A stretch of 64,000 nucleotides of DNA from Woeseia sp. (lineage in GTDB: Bacteria > Pseudomonadota > Gammaproteobacteria > Steroidobacterales > Woeseiaceae): positions 1,657,305 to 1,721,304 of the forward strand of contig JAJFKW010000001.1 of the NCBI GenBank assembly GCA_021773015.1. The letters run 5' to 3'. Positions 26,613-37,276 of this stretch are shown piece by piece. Under the pieces are notes generated by a model. It was not told the origin of the DNA. It saw nothing but the letters and a program-made list of their open reading frames with translations, and did no database searches. The translations under genes and the position numbers were made by a program. Positions within the stretch are counted from its first letter, which is position 1; every line of letters starts with the position of its first letter.

Positions 26613-27710
26613 ATGAGAAAATTAGTGAAAACACTGCGAGATACGACTTTGGCATTGTTGTGCGTCATGCTATTGATTGCCTGCGAGTCCAAGCAAGCAA
26701 CGGAAGTCGACGTCGAGGTTGGCAAGGCGTCTGTGGTCCTAATGACGTTCAACGTCGAAAACCTTTTCGATAATCAAGATGACCCAGGCAAAGATGATAA
26801 GGCGTATCTCGCACTGGCCGCCAAACAGACGGATGCTCACAAGGCCGAGTGCGCAGAAATTACTGTAGATCGTTGGCGCGACCAGTGTCTCAACTGGGAT
26901 TGGCATGACGAAATCATCGAGAAGAAACTGCAGGTGATTGCGCGGACTATTCTGCAGATCGGCAACGGTCGCGGGCCGGATGTGCTTGCCCTGCAGGAAA
27001 TTGAAAACGTCGCCATTTTGGAGCGACTGCGAATTGAATATTTAGGCGCCGCAGACTACGGACCCTCAGTCTTGTTGGAGGGCGATGATTCACGAGGCGT
27101 GGATGTCGCGTTTCTTTCGCGACTAGAGCTTGTCAATGAACCTGTGCTGCACCGCATTCGCTTCGCGGATTTCGATGAATCACGGGTTGCCGATACTCGA
27201 GGAATATTACAAGCCGATTTTCGTTTGCCCGATGGGAGCACACTAACGGGATTCGCCGTACACTTTCCTGCACCGTACCATCCAACCGAAATGCGCGAAG
27301 CGGCATACGAGCACCTCAATCGTCTGCGCGCAAACTTGCCAGCAGATCGGTCGGTGTTTGCCGCTGGCGACTTCAATACAACGTCTACGGAGGATGCCGA
27401 AAAAGATATGCTGGGTCGATTTGCTCGCCCTCATTGGACGGTCGTCCACGAATTGGGCTGTGCAGATTGTCTTGGCACTCAGTACTACGCTGCAGCCGAC
27501 AATTGGTCCTTCCTGGACATGATCTTGTGGTCCACTGGCGATACGCGTGGCAAAAAAACAACATGGAACATTCGCGCAAATTCCGTGGAAATTGCCAACA
27601 AAGTTGACCAACAGGTCAGGCAGGATGGCACGCCTGCGCGTTTTCAATTGCCTGACGGCAGCGGAGTTTCCGATCATTGGCCGCTGATCGTCTCGCTCGA
27701 AAGCAAATAG
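26613..27710 (+). CDS. Endonuclease/exonuclease/phosphatase-fold lipoprotein
   Basis: The 365-residue protein begins with a lipoprotein signal, LLIACES, lipidated at Cys24. The mature part is an EEP/DNase I-like domain: TFNVENLFDN near residue 46 (metal and phosphate contacts), LALQEIEN with the metal-binding Glu, RGVDVAFLSR, HFPAPYHP, the catalytic AAGDFNTTS, SFLDMILW and the C-terminal catalytic histidine in VSDHWPLIV. All the usual active-site positions are filled. It could be a DNase, RNase or phosphodiesterase; location between two TonB receptors and near deo genes favours extracellular nucleic acid. Extra cysteines (residues about 85-95 and 285-290) may form disulfides. Confidence 0.87.
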   Translation: MRKLVKTLRDTTLALLCVMLLIACESKQATEVDVEVGKASVVLMTFNVENLFDNQDDPGKDDKAYLALAAKQTDAHKAECAEITVDRWRDQCLNWDWHDEIIEKKLQVIARTILQIGNGRGPDVLALQEIENVAILERLRIEYLGAADYGPSVLLEGDDSRGVDVAFLSRLELVNEPVLHRIRFADFDESRVADTRGILQADFRLPDGSTLTGFAVHFPAPYHPTEMREAAYEHLNRLRANLPADRSVFAAGDFNTTSTEDAEKDMLGRFARPHWTVVHELGCADCLGTQYYAAADNWSFLDMILWSTGDTRGKKTTWNIRANSVEIANKVDQQVRQDGTPARFQLPDGSGVSDHWPLIVSLESK

Positions 27711-27974
27711 AAACAATGCCTTACGAGAGCTAACTCGACTGAATTCGATTTGCCGCTTTATTTTTTGGCGAGAAGACAACAGACACTAGCAAAATTCGAT
27801 CTAAACCCCTTATTGCGCAGGCTTTTTTGCTGCGATAGATTTGTACCATATTAATGACACTTGGCTGCAGTGCGCGGCGTTTGAGCGACTTTCGAGCTGT
27901 TGTTTTTGACTGAAACCTTATCGTCACGATTGCGGCCTAGAATCGCATTTTTTATCACCTTGCGGGGATCCCAA

Positions 27975-30900
27975 ATGAAAAACATTGCAAGAACCCCACG
28001 CACGACACTCAGATTTCTGAGTAAAGTCGGTACTGCGTGGCTCGCGGCATTTATGCTGTTTACCGTACCTGTTGCAGGATTGGCACAGGAAATCACGGGC
28101 TCGGTGAAAGGTACTGTCACCACACCTTCCGGAGCTCCGGCAAGCGGCGAAACAGTCACCGTAACTGACACGCGTACGGGCAGCAGCCGAAGCGCGACAA
28201 CGACCAGTACAGGTAGCTTCAATATTCGTGGCTTAACTGTTGGCGGACCCTACACAGTTCGTGTGGTCTCAGGTCAGTATGAAAGCACGTTGATCACCGA
28301 CGTCTTTACGAGCCTCACGGCGCCAACGCAGTTCGACGTACGATTGGAGGAACAGAGCGCGATTGAAGAAATCGTGGTCCTGGCATCTCAAGTCGCTACA
28401 GCGGAAGTCGCTTTGGGACCCAACAGCAGCTTCAACCTCGAAGAAATCGAAGCATTGCCGACCATCACGCGGCAGATTCGCGATGTAGTACGCTTAGATC
28501 CACGCGTCAGCATCGGTCGATCAAACAGCGGCCAAGGCTTCGGAATTTCATGTTTGGGCGGCAGCGGCCGCGCCAACTCGTTTACGATTGACGGCGTACG
28601 CAGCGCAGACGGATTTGGCCTGAATGCTTCGGGCAATGCGGCTCGCAATACTTTTCCGATCCCGTTCGACACGGTAGCATCTGCGGCAGTCGAGTTTTCG
28701 CCGATTGACGTGCAATACGGCCAGTTCACTGGTTGTAACATCAACGTCGTAACCAAATCCGGCACTAACGAGTTCGCGGGTTCTCTTTTCTACTTGTTCA
28801 ATGATCAAAATCTGACGGGTGACGAGCTGAATGACCGAGAGGTAATTTCAGATCCGTTCGAAGATAAAAATTATGGGTTTGAATTTAGCGGTCCGATTAT
28901 CAAGGACAAGTTGTTCTTCTACGCTTCCTATGAGGAGACAGACGGCGCGGGCACGCAAAATAACGGTCCGATCGGAGGTGGTTTTGCGAACGAAGGTGGC
29001 CCAACGGTTGCGCAGACAGAGCAAATAGCCAGCATTCTCAGCAGCCAGTACGGTCGCACGAATCTGGATATCGTCCGTACACTGCCGCAAACCAGCGAAC
29101 GCTACTTTGGCCGCCTCGATTGGAATATCAACGATAGCCACCGATTGGAAGGCACGTACGTAAGACTGGAAGAATCGAATCTCGAACAGGATGATTTTAA
29201 TTTCGAGTCGTTCACCTTCGCTGACAATTTTGAGGTAGAAGGCACGGAGCAAGATTCCTATTCTGTGCGTCTATTCTCGAATTGGACCGACCGCTTCTCA
29301 ACCGAATTCCGCGCATCGACATTGGATGTGGTTGACTTGCAGGGACCACTGTCGGGCGGTGAAGCGCAGGACGCCGTTCCGCTACCCAGACTCCGAGTTC
29401 AGGACGGTATGGGCAACACCTTGCTTCTTAGCGGCCCAGGACAATTCCGCAGCGCCAACGATCTGCAGTATCAGCTCGACCAATTCAAGCTAGCCGGCGA
29501 CTACGTGATCGGTAATCACACGATCACCGCGGGTTACGAACTGGATAGGTTGGAAGTATTCAACCTGTTTATCGCTGATGGAACCGGCACGCTTACCTTT
29601 AACTCGATCGCTGATCTACAAAGCGGACTGGCCAGTGGCATTCGCGGCAGCGGCTCATTTACCGGTAGCGTTGACGATGCAGGAGTAACTTTCGATCGCG
29701 ACATCCATTCGATATATCTCCAGGATGAGTGGCAGGCGACCGATCGACTATCGGTCACTTTCGGACTGCGCTACGACGAATACAGTGGCAGTGAAGGCCC
29801 GGCAGCCAATCCGGTGTTCCAACAACGCTATGGCTTCAGTAACAACACCGGATTTGACGGTCTGGACATTCTCTTGCCGCGTCTGGGCTTCACCTACGAT
29901 ATGCCGTGGGATGCTCTGGGCGAGATGCAAATTCGAGGTGGCTTCGGCATCTTCACCGGTGGCGATCCGACGGTATTTTTCTCAAATGCCTACACCAATT
30001 CCGGCGGTTTAGTCGGTGGCGGCGCGGTACCTGGCGGCACATGTGTTGCCGCTGACTTGCAGGTAATTGACGGCGGCGGCAACTTTACAGGACTGCCGCA
30101 GTGCTTGATCGATCAACAGATTCTTCAAGCTGGTGCGAACAACGGCCGAGTTGCTGCTGTTGATCCGAATATCGAACTGCCGTCGCAGAATCGATTTAAT
30201 TTCGGCATAAGCTTGCAAAGTGAATCCAATATCGCGTTATTCAACGATTGGGGCGTCCAGCTGGACTATATCTACAGCGATCACCAGGATTCTTTGGACT
30301 TTGTTGACCTGACGTTGACACAAAATGTTGACGCGGTCGGCGCGCCAATCTTCTTGCCTGATGGGCGTCCGCAGATGAATGCGATTGATCCATTGCGTGC
30401 AGGATGTAACGCGACCTTTAACGGTATCGATACGCTGGGATTCAGCAACGTAACCACAGCGTGTGACGCGGGCGGCGACGATCAGGACATCCTGTTAACC
30501 AACGGAGTTGATGGAACGACCACTTCCGTGGCATTTCAGCTCAATCGATCGTTCGATTTCTCTGACAAGACATCAATGGATTTGCGCTTTGGCTATGCCT
30601 ACACGGATGCCGAAATTGGCAACGCGCTTGGCAGTGCAACGGCGACATCTGGATATGAGGAAGTCGCGGTCAACCGGATTAACTTCAACACGCTTGGACC
30701 ATCGCCGAATGCGAACAAGGACAATTTCGTTCTTGGCGCAACATTGAAGCACTATTTCTTCGCAGATCATGAGACAAGAGTCGGTATGTTCTTACGCCGC
30801 CGTTCGGGCCGGCCAATTAGTTATACCTACGACAACAACACACCAACGACATTGTTTGGTGACTCTGACAACGAAGAGCGCAACTTGATCTATGTGCCAA

Positions 30901-31412
30901 CAGGACCGAATGATCCTTTGGTTGATTTTACAGGTGCAACGCAACAGCAGCTTGATGAGTTCTTTGGATTTTTGCGCACTACCGGCCTTGATCGATTTGC
31001 GGGCCAGATATCGCCAAAAGGCGGTTTCGAACAGCCGTGGTCTACCGACCTGGATATTCGAATTCAACAAGACGTTCCGCTGCCGTGGGCTGACCACTCG
31101 TTCAAATTATTCTTGGATATAGAGAATGTGCTGAACCTGTTCTCCAACAGCAGCAATCTGCAACGTTTTGCGGACAACGGTGACATTAACGAGGCGGTTC
31201 CGGTACTTGACGCCGCGCTTAGTGCCGACGGTACGCAATTTATCTACAGTAATTTCGATCCAGGTAATGATCGATTCAACGGTGGTGCGACTAACGCCGT
31301 GAACGGTGGAGATACAAGCCGTTTCACCCTGGCGGATGTCCCGTCCGATCTTGATGTCGACGACTCAATTTGGCGAATTCAATTCGGTATTCGTTACGAG
31401 TTTGGACAGTAG
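27975..31412 (+). CDS. Oar-like TonB-dependent receptor with carboxypeptidase-regulatory N-terminal domain (second copy)
   Basis: A 1145-residue paralogue of the receptor at 22290. The signal peptide ends VAGLAQ (about residue 35); a CarboxypepD_reg domain (GSVKGTVTTPSGAPASGETV) follows at about 38-115. Next come IEEIVVLAS as TonB box, a plug with NSFTIDGVRSADGFG and INVVTKSGTNEFAGS, and a barrel ending IWRIQFGIRYEFGQ. The plug carries two cysteines (FGISCLGG and FTGCNINV) absent from the first copy, which may pair. The start is ATG 27975 with GGGGAT upstream. It follows the EEP lipoprotein gene by 264 bases, so it probably has its own promoter. Confidence 0.92.
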   Translation: MKNIARTPRTTLRFLSKVGTAWLAAFMLFTVPVAGLAQEITGSVKGTVTTPSGAPASGETVTVTDTRTGSSRSATTTSTGSFNIRGLTVGGPYTVRVVSGQYESTLITDVFTSLTAPTQFDVRLEEQSAIEEIVVLASQVATAEVALGPNSSFNLEEIEALPTITRQIRDVVRLDPRVSIGRSNSGQGFGISCLGGSGRANSFTIDGVRSADGFGLNASGNAARNTFPIPFDTVASAAVEFSPIDVQYGQFTGCNINVVTKSGTNEFAGSLFYLFNDQNLTGDELNDREVISDPFEDKNYGFEFSGPIIKDKLFFYASYEETDGAGTQNNGPIGGGFANEGGPTVAQTEQIASILSSQYGRTNLDIVRTLPQTSERYFGRLDWNINDSHRLEGTYVRLEESNLEQDDFNFESFTFADNFEVEGTEQDSYSVRLFSNWTDRFSTEFRASTLDVVDLQGPLSGGEAQDAVPLPRLRVQDGMGNTLLLSGPGQFRSANDLQYQLDQFKLAGDYVIGNHTITAGYELDRLEVFNLFIADGTGTLTFNSIADLQSGLASGIRGSGSFTGSVDDAGVTFDRDIHSIYLQDEWQATDRLSVTFGLRYDEYSGSEGPAANPVFQQRYGFSNNTGFDGLDILLPRLGFTYDMPWDALGEMQIRGGFGIFTGGDPTVFFSNAYTNSGGLVGGGAVPGGTCVAADLQVIDGGGNFTGLPQCLIDQQILQAGANNGRVAAVDPNIELPSQNRFNFGISLQSESNIALFNDWGVQLDYIYSDHQDSLDFVDLTLTQNVDAVGAPIFLPDGRPQMNAIDPLRAGCNATFNGIDTLGFSNVTTACDAGGDDQDILLTNGVDGTTTSVAFQLNRSFDFSDKTSMDLRFGYAYTDAEIGNALGSATATSGYEEVAVNRINFNTLGPSPNANKDNFVLGATLKHYFFADHETRVGMFLRRRSGRPISYTYDNNTPTTLFGDSDNEERNLIYVPTGPNDPLVDFTGATQQQLDEFFGFLRTTGLDRFAGQISPKGGFEQPWSTDLDIRIQQDVPLPWADHSFKLFLDIENVLNLFSNSSNLQRFADNGDINEAVPVLDAALSADGTQFIYSNFDPGNDRFNGGATNAVNGGDTSRFTLADVPSDLDVDDSIWRIQFGIRYEFGQ

Positions 31413-31452
31413 GCAATAATTGTTTGGCAAATAGCTCGTAATTTCGAGCGAC

Positions 31453-31484
31453 AAAAAAGGGACACTTCGGTGTCCCTTTTTTTT
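31453..31484. terminator. Bidirectional Rho-independent terminator with a UUCG loop
   Basis: AAAAAAGGGACAC at 31453-31465 pairs perfectly with GTGTCCCTTTTTT from 31470, closing a TTCG tetraloop, with eight T residues. A-runs on the other side make it work for the convergent nucleotidase gene as well. Confidence 0.95.
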
Positions 31485-31527
31485 GCCGACTGCCAGAAGG
31501 ATCCGGTCTGGCGCTGCCCAACGCCTG

Positions 31528-33129
31528 CTAGCGGAAACACAACTCACCCGCTTCTGGCGTAAATCCAATGCGTGGCTTATTCGGATCGACATTGGCGCCG
31601 ATTTTTGATCCTTGAGCCTGCGCTCGAATGACGCCATCCAATACAAGGTATTTCAATTCCGAACCCGGTTTGGATACATTATGTGCTGCCGAAAAATCGT
31701 ATCCGTCGCCGCCACGATATAAAAAATCCGGTGCGATCAACGAGTACTCTTTGCTGGCGGATATTTCTTGCCAAACGCTGTCGACTTGCGACTGCATTTG
31801 TACGATTCGTGATCCATCGGGTTGGCTGCGGTCGATGCAAACACGAAAACCCGAAAATTGTGGAAAGTAACCCTTGCTGGGACCTTCACCGCGATAACCG
31901 TTCTCCATTAGTTGCCGAAAATCTTTGCCTGCGATCGTCATATGCCTCAAAAAAGATGAAAAGCCAAAGGTCCTGCCGATATCTTCGAATGTAATATCGT
32001 CGGCGATAAAGTCATCAATTCTCAAGGTGCCACTATTGACGAATGCGAAGTCTGCTGTTGGCTCGCCAAATGCGCCGCGCATTTGATCAGCGATGAAGTT
32101 TCCCCAGTTGCTTTCTTCGTTGCGCACAGTAACTTCACGAGCATCTAACTGTACATCCGTATAGCCAACGGTGCTTTCCAGAAATGGTATTTTTTCGAGC
32201 AACCGGTTTCGCCACTTGGCGGCTATTTTCGAGTAGTCCGCATCCTCCTCAATAGTATCGTCTACCGGAATTTGCAGGTTGCGAATCTCAATGGCACCGC
32301 CTGCCGCATCGATATCGATCTGCCACACAACGCGGGCATTCGACGCACCCTTCATGATTGCCGCGTTGTCATCGTCACCCGTAGCATATTCCGGCTCGTG
32401 CTCGTGTCCCCCAACAATGAGCTGAAAACTGGGATACTGCGCCTTGAGTGCCGCGACACGCTTGTCATCAGCTATATGCAAATGTGTCAGCCCTACAATT
32501 ACGTCGACACCGATGCCATCCAATTTGGCGATCAACGCCTGCGCGGTTTGTAAATAATCTCCATCAACCGGGGCGTAGTCACGCAAATTGCCGCCATCAC
32601 TCGGCAGTAGCGTCAATCCGAAAATTCCGATACGCAAACCTGCAATTTCGATAATCTTCGAATCTGTTAAGCGCTGATCGAGCGCCGCATCGCCAGTCGC
32701 CAAACGCATATTTCCGGCGAGCCAATCAAAGTTCGCCTGCTCTAGCGCAGCCTTAAGGACTGCCGGCGTTCGCGGATCGAATTCGTGGTTACCCGGGACC
32801 GCGACCAGTGGCGCAAGAGCGTCCAAAAAGTTTAGCGCCTCCACCATTTGCTTACCATTCCAAAGTTGACTCTCCAGGGAGGGGAACAAGAAGTCGCCGC
32901 CGTGTGTTATTACGACGCTCCGGCCCGCAGATTTCAGATTGCGAACCAGCGTAGCAACGCGGCCGAATCCTCCGCTGCGGCCCTCTTCGACTGCATCGAT
33001 TCGATACGTGTCATTCAGGTGAATAATCGAAAGTCCAGACGGTTCGCGAGACACCGGCTCAGTGCTCGCGCATCCGACAACCGCAATCAGCGATATCAAC
33101 AAAGTGTAACGGGAAAAAAAAGCATTCAT
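31528..33129 (-). CDS. 5'-nucleotidase / UDP-sugar hydrolase family lipoprotein (first copy)
   Basis: The 533-residue protein has a lipoprotein signal (LIAVVGC, Cys20), an N-terminal calcineurin-like metallophosphatase domain and a C-terminal 5'-nucleotidase domain. Metal motifs are THGGDF, PGNHEFD, GLTHLHI and GGHEHE. The first motif, usually DxH, reads LNDTYRI, with Tyr where His is expected; a DTYRI-type subfamily exists, so activity is still likely. The C-terminal FGFSSFLRH and YRGGDGYDF regions bind nucleotide in this family. Expected job: dephosphorylate nucleotides outside the inner membrane to nucleosides. It converges on the second receptor gene and is divergent from the acid-phosphatase-like gene. 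Confidence 0.88.
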   Translation of the reverse strand: MNAFFSRYTLLISLIAVVGCASTEPVSREPSGLSIIHLNDTYRIDAVEEGRSGGFGRVATLVRNLKSAGRSVVITHGGDFLFPSLESQLWNGKQMVEALNFLDALAPLVAVPGNHEFDPRTPAVLKAALEQANFDWLAGNMRLATGDAALDQRLTDSKIIEIAGLRIGIFGLTLLPSDGGNLRDYAPVDGDYLQTAQALIAKLDGIGVDVIVGLTHLHIADDKRVAALKAQYPSFQLIVGGHEHEPEYATGDDDNAAIMKGASNARVVWQIDIDAAGGAIEIRNLQIPVDDTIEEDADYSKIAAKWRNRLLEKIPFLESTVGYTDVQLDAREVTVRNEESNWGNFIADQMRGAFGEPTADFAFVNSGTLRIDDFIADDITFEDIGRTFGFSSFLRHMTIAGKDFRQLMENGYRGEGPSKGYFPQFSGFRVCIDRSQPDGSRIVQMQSQVDSVWQEISASKEYSLIAPDFLYRGGDGYDFSAAHNVSKPGSELKYLVLDGVIRAQAQGSKIGANVDPNKPRIGFTPEAGELCFR

Positions 33130-33332
33130 CAGTGCGCTCTGCAATTATCCAACGCGCAGTTTGCACGCAATTTTATTCGATTGCGATTACTGCATTTTCA
33201 GTGATTTCATTTTTCCGGAAAACGCCTAAATATCAAAAAGTTACTGGCGTGAGAAATTCGCTATTCCAGTAATGTACGTGCTAATCTGGCAAGCCAATTC
33301 GATAATAAAAATTGTTAACAGGAATTAACTGA

Positions 33333-34211
33333 GTGGCCATGTACGAAATGCGGACACCGACTAAAGCAATGCCCGCCAGGTTAGTTGCCGTGTATTTGTT
33401 AAGCGCAAGTGTGGCAGCGTTGATCGGCTGTGACAGTACCGATAGCGACCCGCCTGCCGTTGATGGTGGCATTCAATGGGTGCGCAGCGCGGCCGAGTAC
33501 AAAGCATTGTCGTTGCAAGCGTATCAGGCAGCCGCGGAAGACCTGCAAAAATTTCTCGATGATAAATCTTGGAGCGCGTTGCCCGATCAGGAAAACGCCG
33601 AAGATCTACCTGTAGCGATCATCGCAGACATCGATGAGACCACCGTATCGAACGTGGAATTTCAAGCAACATTTGCAAGGCCTTTTGCGAATCACAAACT
33701 GGACTCATGGAACGCGGCTAACAAAGCGACACCGGTTCCCGGGATGCTCGAATTTACACGTAAAGCGCGGGCACTCGATGTCGAAGTATTCTACGTAACC
33801 AATCGGCCGTGCGAACCCAAGCGCGGTTCCGATGACCCTTGTCCGCAAAAGTCCGTCACACTACAAGACCTGCGTGAGGCCGGCATCGAAACTGATGCTA
33901 CTCACGTCAGCTTGTCAAACGAACGTCCTGACTGGGATAGAGAAAAAGTTGTACGCAGAAATCACATTGCCAAAACACATCGAGTAATCATGCTATTCGG
34001 CGACGACCTAAGCGACTTCGTTGCATGCGCTCGCGTCAGTCCGAAAAAACCTTGTACTGAAGCCGCAAGTACGGCTAGTAGGAACAAACTGACCTATGAC
34101 CACTCGGACTATTGGGGAGAAGGATGGTACATGATGCCAAACCCGATGCACGGCTCCTGGACTTCTGCGGTAGCAATAGCGCCGGGCGCCTCTGCTGATG
34201 CGGACCATTGA
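33333..34211 (+). CDS. HAD-type acid phosphatase lipoprotein, class C / e(P4)-like
   Basis: The 292-residue protein has a long N-terminal signal with a lipobox at ALIGC (Cys33). The HAD nucleophile motif is IIADIDETTVSN near residue 98 (DxDxT), motif II is FYVTNRPC near residue 155, and GDDLSDFV near residue 227 supplies the metal-binding acids. The fold and lengths fit outer-membrane class C acid phosphatases, several of which act as 5'-nucleotidases. I chose the GTG at 33333 because AGGA is nine bases upstream; ATG 33339 is possible. It is divergent from a nucleotidase gene, consistent with shared control over nucleotide dephosphorylation. Confidence 0.85.
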   Translation: MAMYEMRTPTKAMPARLVAVYLLSASVAALIGCDSTDSDPPAVDGGIQWVRSAAEYKALSLQAYQAAAEDLQKFLDDKSWSALPDQENAEDLPVAIIADIDETTVSNVEFQATFARPFANHKLDSWNAANKATPVPGMLEFTRKARALDVEVFYVTNRPCEPKRGSDDPCPQKSVTLQDLREAGIETDATHVSLSNERPDWDREKVVRRNHIAKTHRVIMLFGDDLSDFVACARVSPKKPCTEAASTASRNKLTYDHSDYWGEGWYMMPNPMHGSWTSAVAIAPGASADADH

Positions 34212-34271
34212 ATGTTTCGGCAATACGATTTGTGTACTAAATATCTGACTAAATTTGAGACAGCAAGTTAG

Positions 34272-35729
<1,458 letters not shown>

Positions 35730-35749
35730 AACGAGAACACAAAGTCAAC

Positions 35750-36154
35750 ATGTCTTTTGATCGTGAAAAACTTATTTCGCTCGCAAAATCTGTGCGTAAT
35801 AATGCCCATGCTCCCTATTCCGGTTTTCTTGTCGGCGTCGCTCTGCAAGACGATAGCGGTGACTTCTATATTGGCTGCAATGTCGAGAATTCGTCTTTTC
35901 CCGAGGGGAATTGTGCTGAGGCATCCGCTATCGGCGCGATGGTGGCTGCCGGAGGCCGGAAGATTGTTGCACTCGTTGCTGTTGGCGGTCGCACCGAGCT
36001 CGAAAGTTGCGCACCCTGCGGTGGCTGTCGCCAGCGAATTCTAGAGTTTGCCGATCAGCACACCCGCGTCTTATATGTGAATGATGCGGGTGAATTTGAA
36101 GACGTGAGTATTGGTGACTTGCTGCCGGCGTCATTTCGATTAACAGACGTTTAA
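35750..36154 (+). CDS. cdd: Cytidine deaminase, homotetrameric type
   Basis: The 134-residue protein has NAHAPYSGFLVGVA near residue 18, the catalytic CAE (Cys55 zinc ligand, Glu57 proton shuttle) and CAPCGGCRQ with zinc ligands Cys90 and Cys93. Three cysteine ligands and the short length place it in the tetrameric class. It deaminates cytidine and deoxycytidine to uridine and deoxyuridine, which then feed DeoA (deoxyuridine) or nucleoside hydrolase. It is the second gene of an operon with the dihydropyrimidinase. Confidence 0.95.
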   Translation: MSFDREKLISLAKSVRNNAHAPYSGFLVGVALQDDSGDFYIGCNVENSSFPEGNCAEASAIGAMVAAGGRKIVALVAVGGRTELESCAPCGGCRQRILEFADQHTRVLYVNDAGEFEDVSIGDLLPASFRLTDV

Positions 36155-36352
36155 GCAAGCCCTCGAGCCGCTACCTGAGTGTGAGCACTTCGCGGCCGCA
36201 TCTTGCCGCGATATCTTATATCTCGGCAACGAGTCAGATCGCGCCCAGTCCGCCTGCAACGTGGACTCGGGTGGTTGTGACCGTCGCGGACTGACGTTTA
36301 CTGCACTGAAGATCAGTCCGCAATCTACAGCAATACTTTTTTTGCCACTGTA

Positions 36353-36393
36353 GGCAGACTGCGGGCATATTGAATGGCCGAGAGCGACCTTGC
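36353..36393. repeat. Intergenic repeat, copy 1
   Basis: The 20 bases at 36374-36393 (beginning ATGGCCGAGAGC) match 56718-56737 at 18 positions, with weaker similarity extending about 20 bases to the left. Both copies end ten bases before the stop codon end of a minus-strand gene. Confidence 0.55.
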
Positions 36394-36402
36394 AGTGCTA
36401 CA

Positions 36403-37272
36403 TCAATCTACATCGCGAAGAAAGCCCTCGACCTCCTCTGCCGTGGGTAGCGATGGCTGGGCACCACGGCGCGTCGTCGCCAGGCTACCAGCAGCGCATG
36501 CAAACGACAGCGCTTGCTCTAGCTCCGCTCCATTGGCCAGCTGCACAACAAGTGCTGCCGTAAATGTATCTCCGGCACCAACGGTATCGACTACTTCAAC
36601 CCTCGGCGCTCCACACTGTGCAATCAACTCTCCGCGCTGCCGTGCGCTCGCGCCGCTGGCCCCCGTTGTCGTTACAACGATAGCATCAACATCGGCCAGA
36701 CCGTCGCCATAGAAATTCGCCTCCGTTTCGTTGACGACAATGATGTCTGCACGTTCGATTAATTCCGCGGGAATTTCTCTCGCAGGCGCCAAATTGATAC
36801 AAAACAAACCAGCGAACGATGCCGCTGCCTCAAGCAATACTGCTGCCGGCACCTCCAACTGACAGATGAGGGCGTCGGCCGCCATTTCCGCTGTACGTTT
36901 GCAGTCCAACTCACGATTCGCACCTGGCGCCACAACAATTTGATTTTCACCGTCAGGTCCTACAACAATCAGCGCTACGCCGGTTGGCCGCTCTGAGCTA
37001 CGACAGCAATGATCTAGATTGACACCACCGTCCACGAGCAGCTGTAATGCTTCGTCTGCGGTACTGTCCTGGCCAACGCATGCGCACAGCGAAACGTCAG
37101 CGCCCAGCCTTTTTGCAGCGAGCGCCTGATTCGCCCCTTTGCCGCCCGGATACTTTTGTAAATCGGCTCCAGTGATAGTTTCGCCAGGGAGCGGCAGACG
37201 GCTCGCACGCGCAACATAATCGAGATTCACCGATCCAACGACAACGATTTTCGCTGTATTCTGCTTGTGCAA
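36403..37272 (-). CDS. rbsK: Ribokinase
   Basis: The 289-residue PfkB kinase reads as a ribokinase: VVVGSVNLDYVARASRLPLP at the start, GETITG, then YPGGKGANQALAAKRLGADV and GQDSTADE. The C-terminal anion hole and catalytic Asp are in DTVGAGDTFTAALV. It would phosphorylate the ribose released by the upstream nucleoside hydrolase to ribose-5-phosphate. The start is a TTG five bases after the hydrolase stop, with GGGA inside the hydrolase end as ribosome-binding site; no ATG is available. It is the last gene of the minus-strand run deoA-nupC-hydrolase-rbsK. Confidence 0.9.
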   Translation of the reverse strand: MHKQNTAKIVVVGSVNLDYVARASRLPLPGETITGADLQKYPGGKGANQALAAKRLGADVSLCACVGQDSTADEALQLLVDGGVNLDHCCRSSERPTGVALIVVGPDGENQIVVAPGANRELDCKRTAEMAADALICQLEVPAAVLLEAAASFAGLFCINLAPAREIPAELIERADIIVVNETEANFYGDGLADVDAIVVTTTGASGASARQRGELIAQCGAPRVEVVDTVGAGDTFTAALVVQLANGAELEQALSFACAAGSLATTRRGAQPSLPTAEEVEGFLRDVD

Positions 37273-37276
37273 TTTC

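Noticed and set aside
27243-27779. A 178-codon frame antisense to the EEP lipoprotein gene
   Set aside because: Covers the conserved GDFN and SDHWP coding region on the opposite strand; composition is typical of a shadow frame.
36155-36352. A regulatory RNA between cdd and rbsK
   Set aside because: Several short inverted repeats exist, but none forms a stable, terminated structure by eye.
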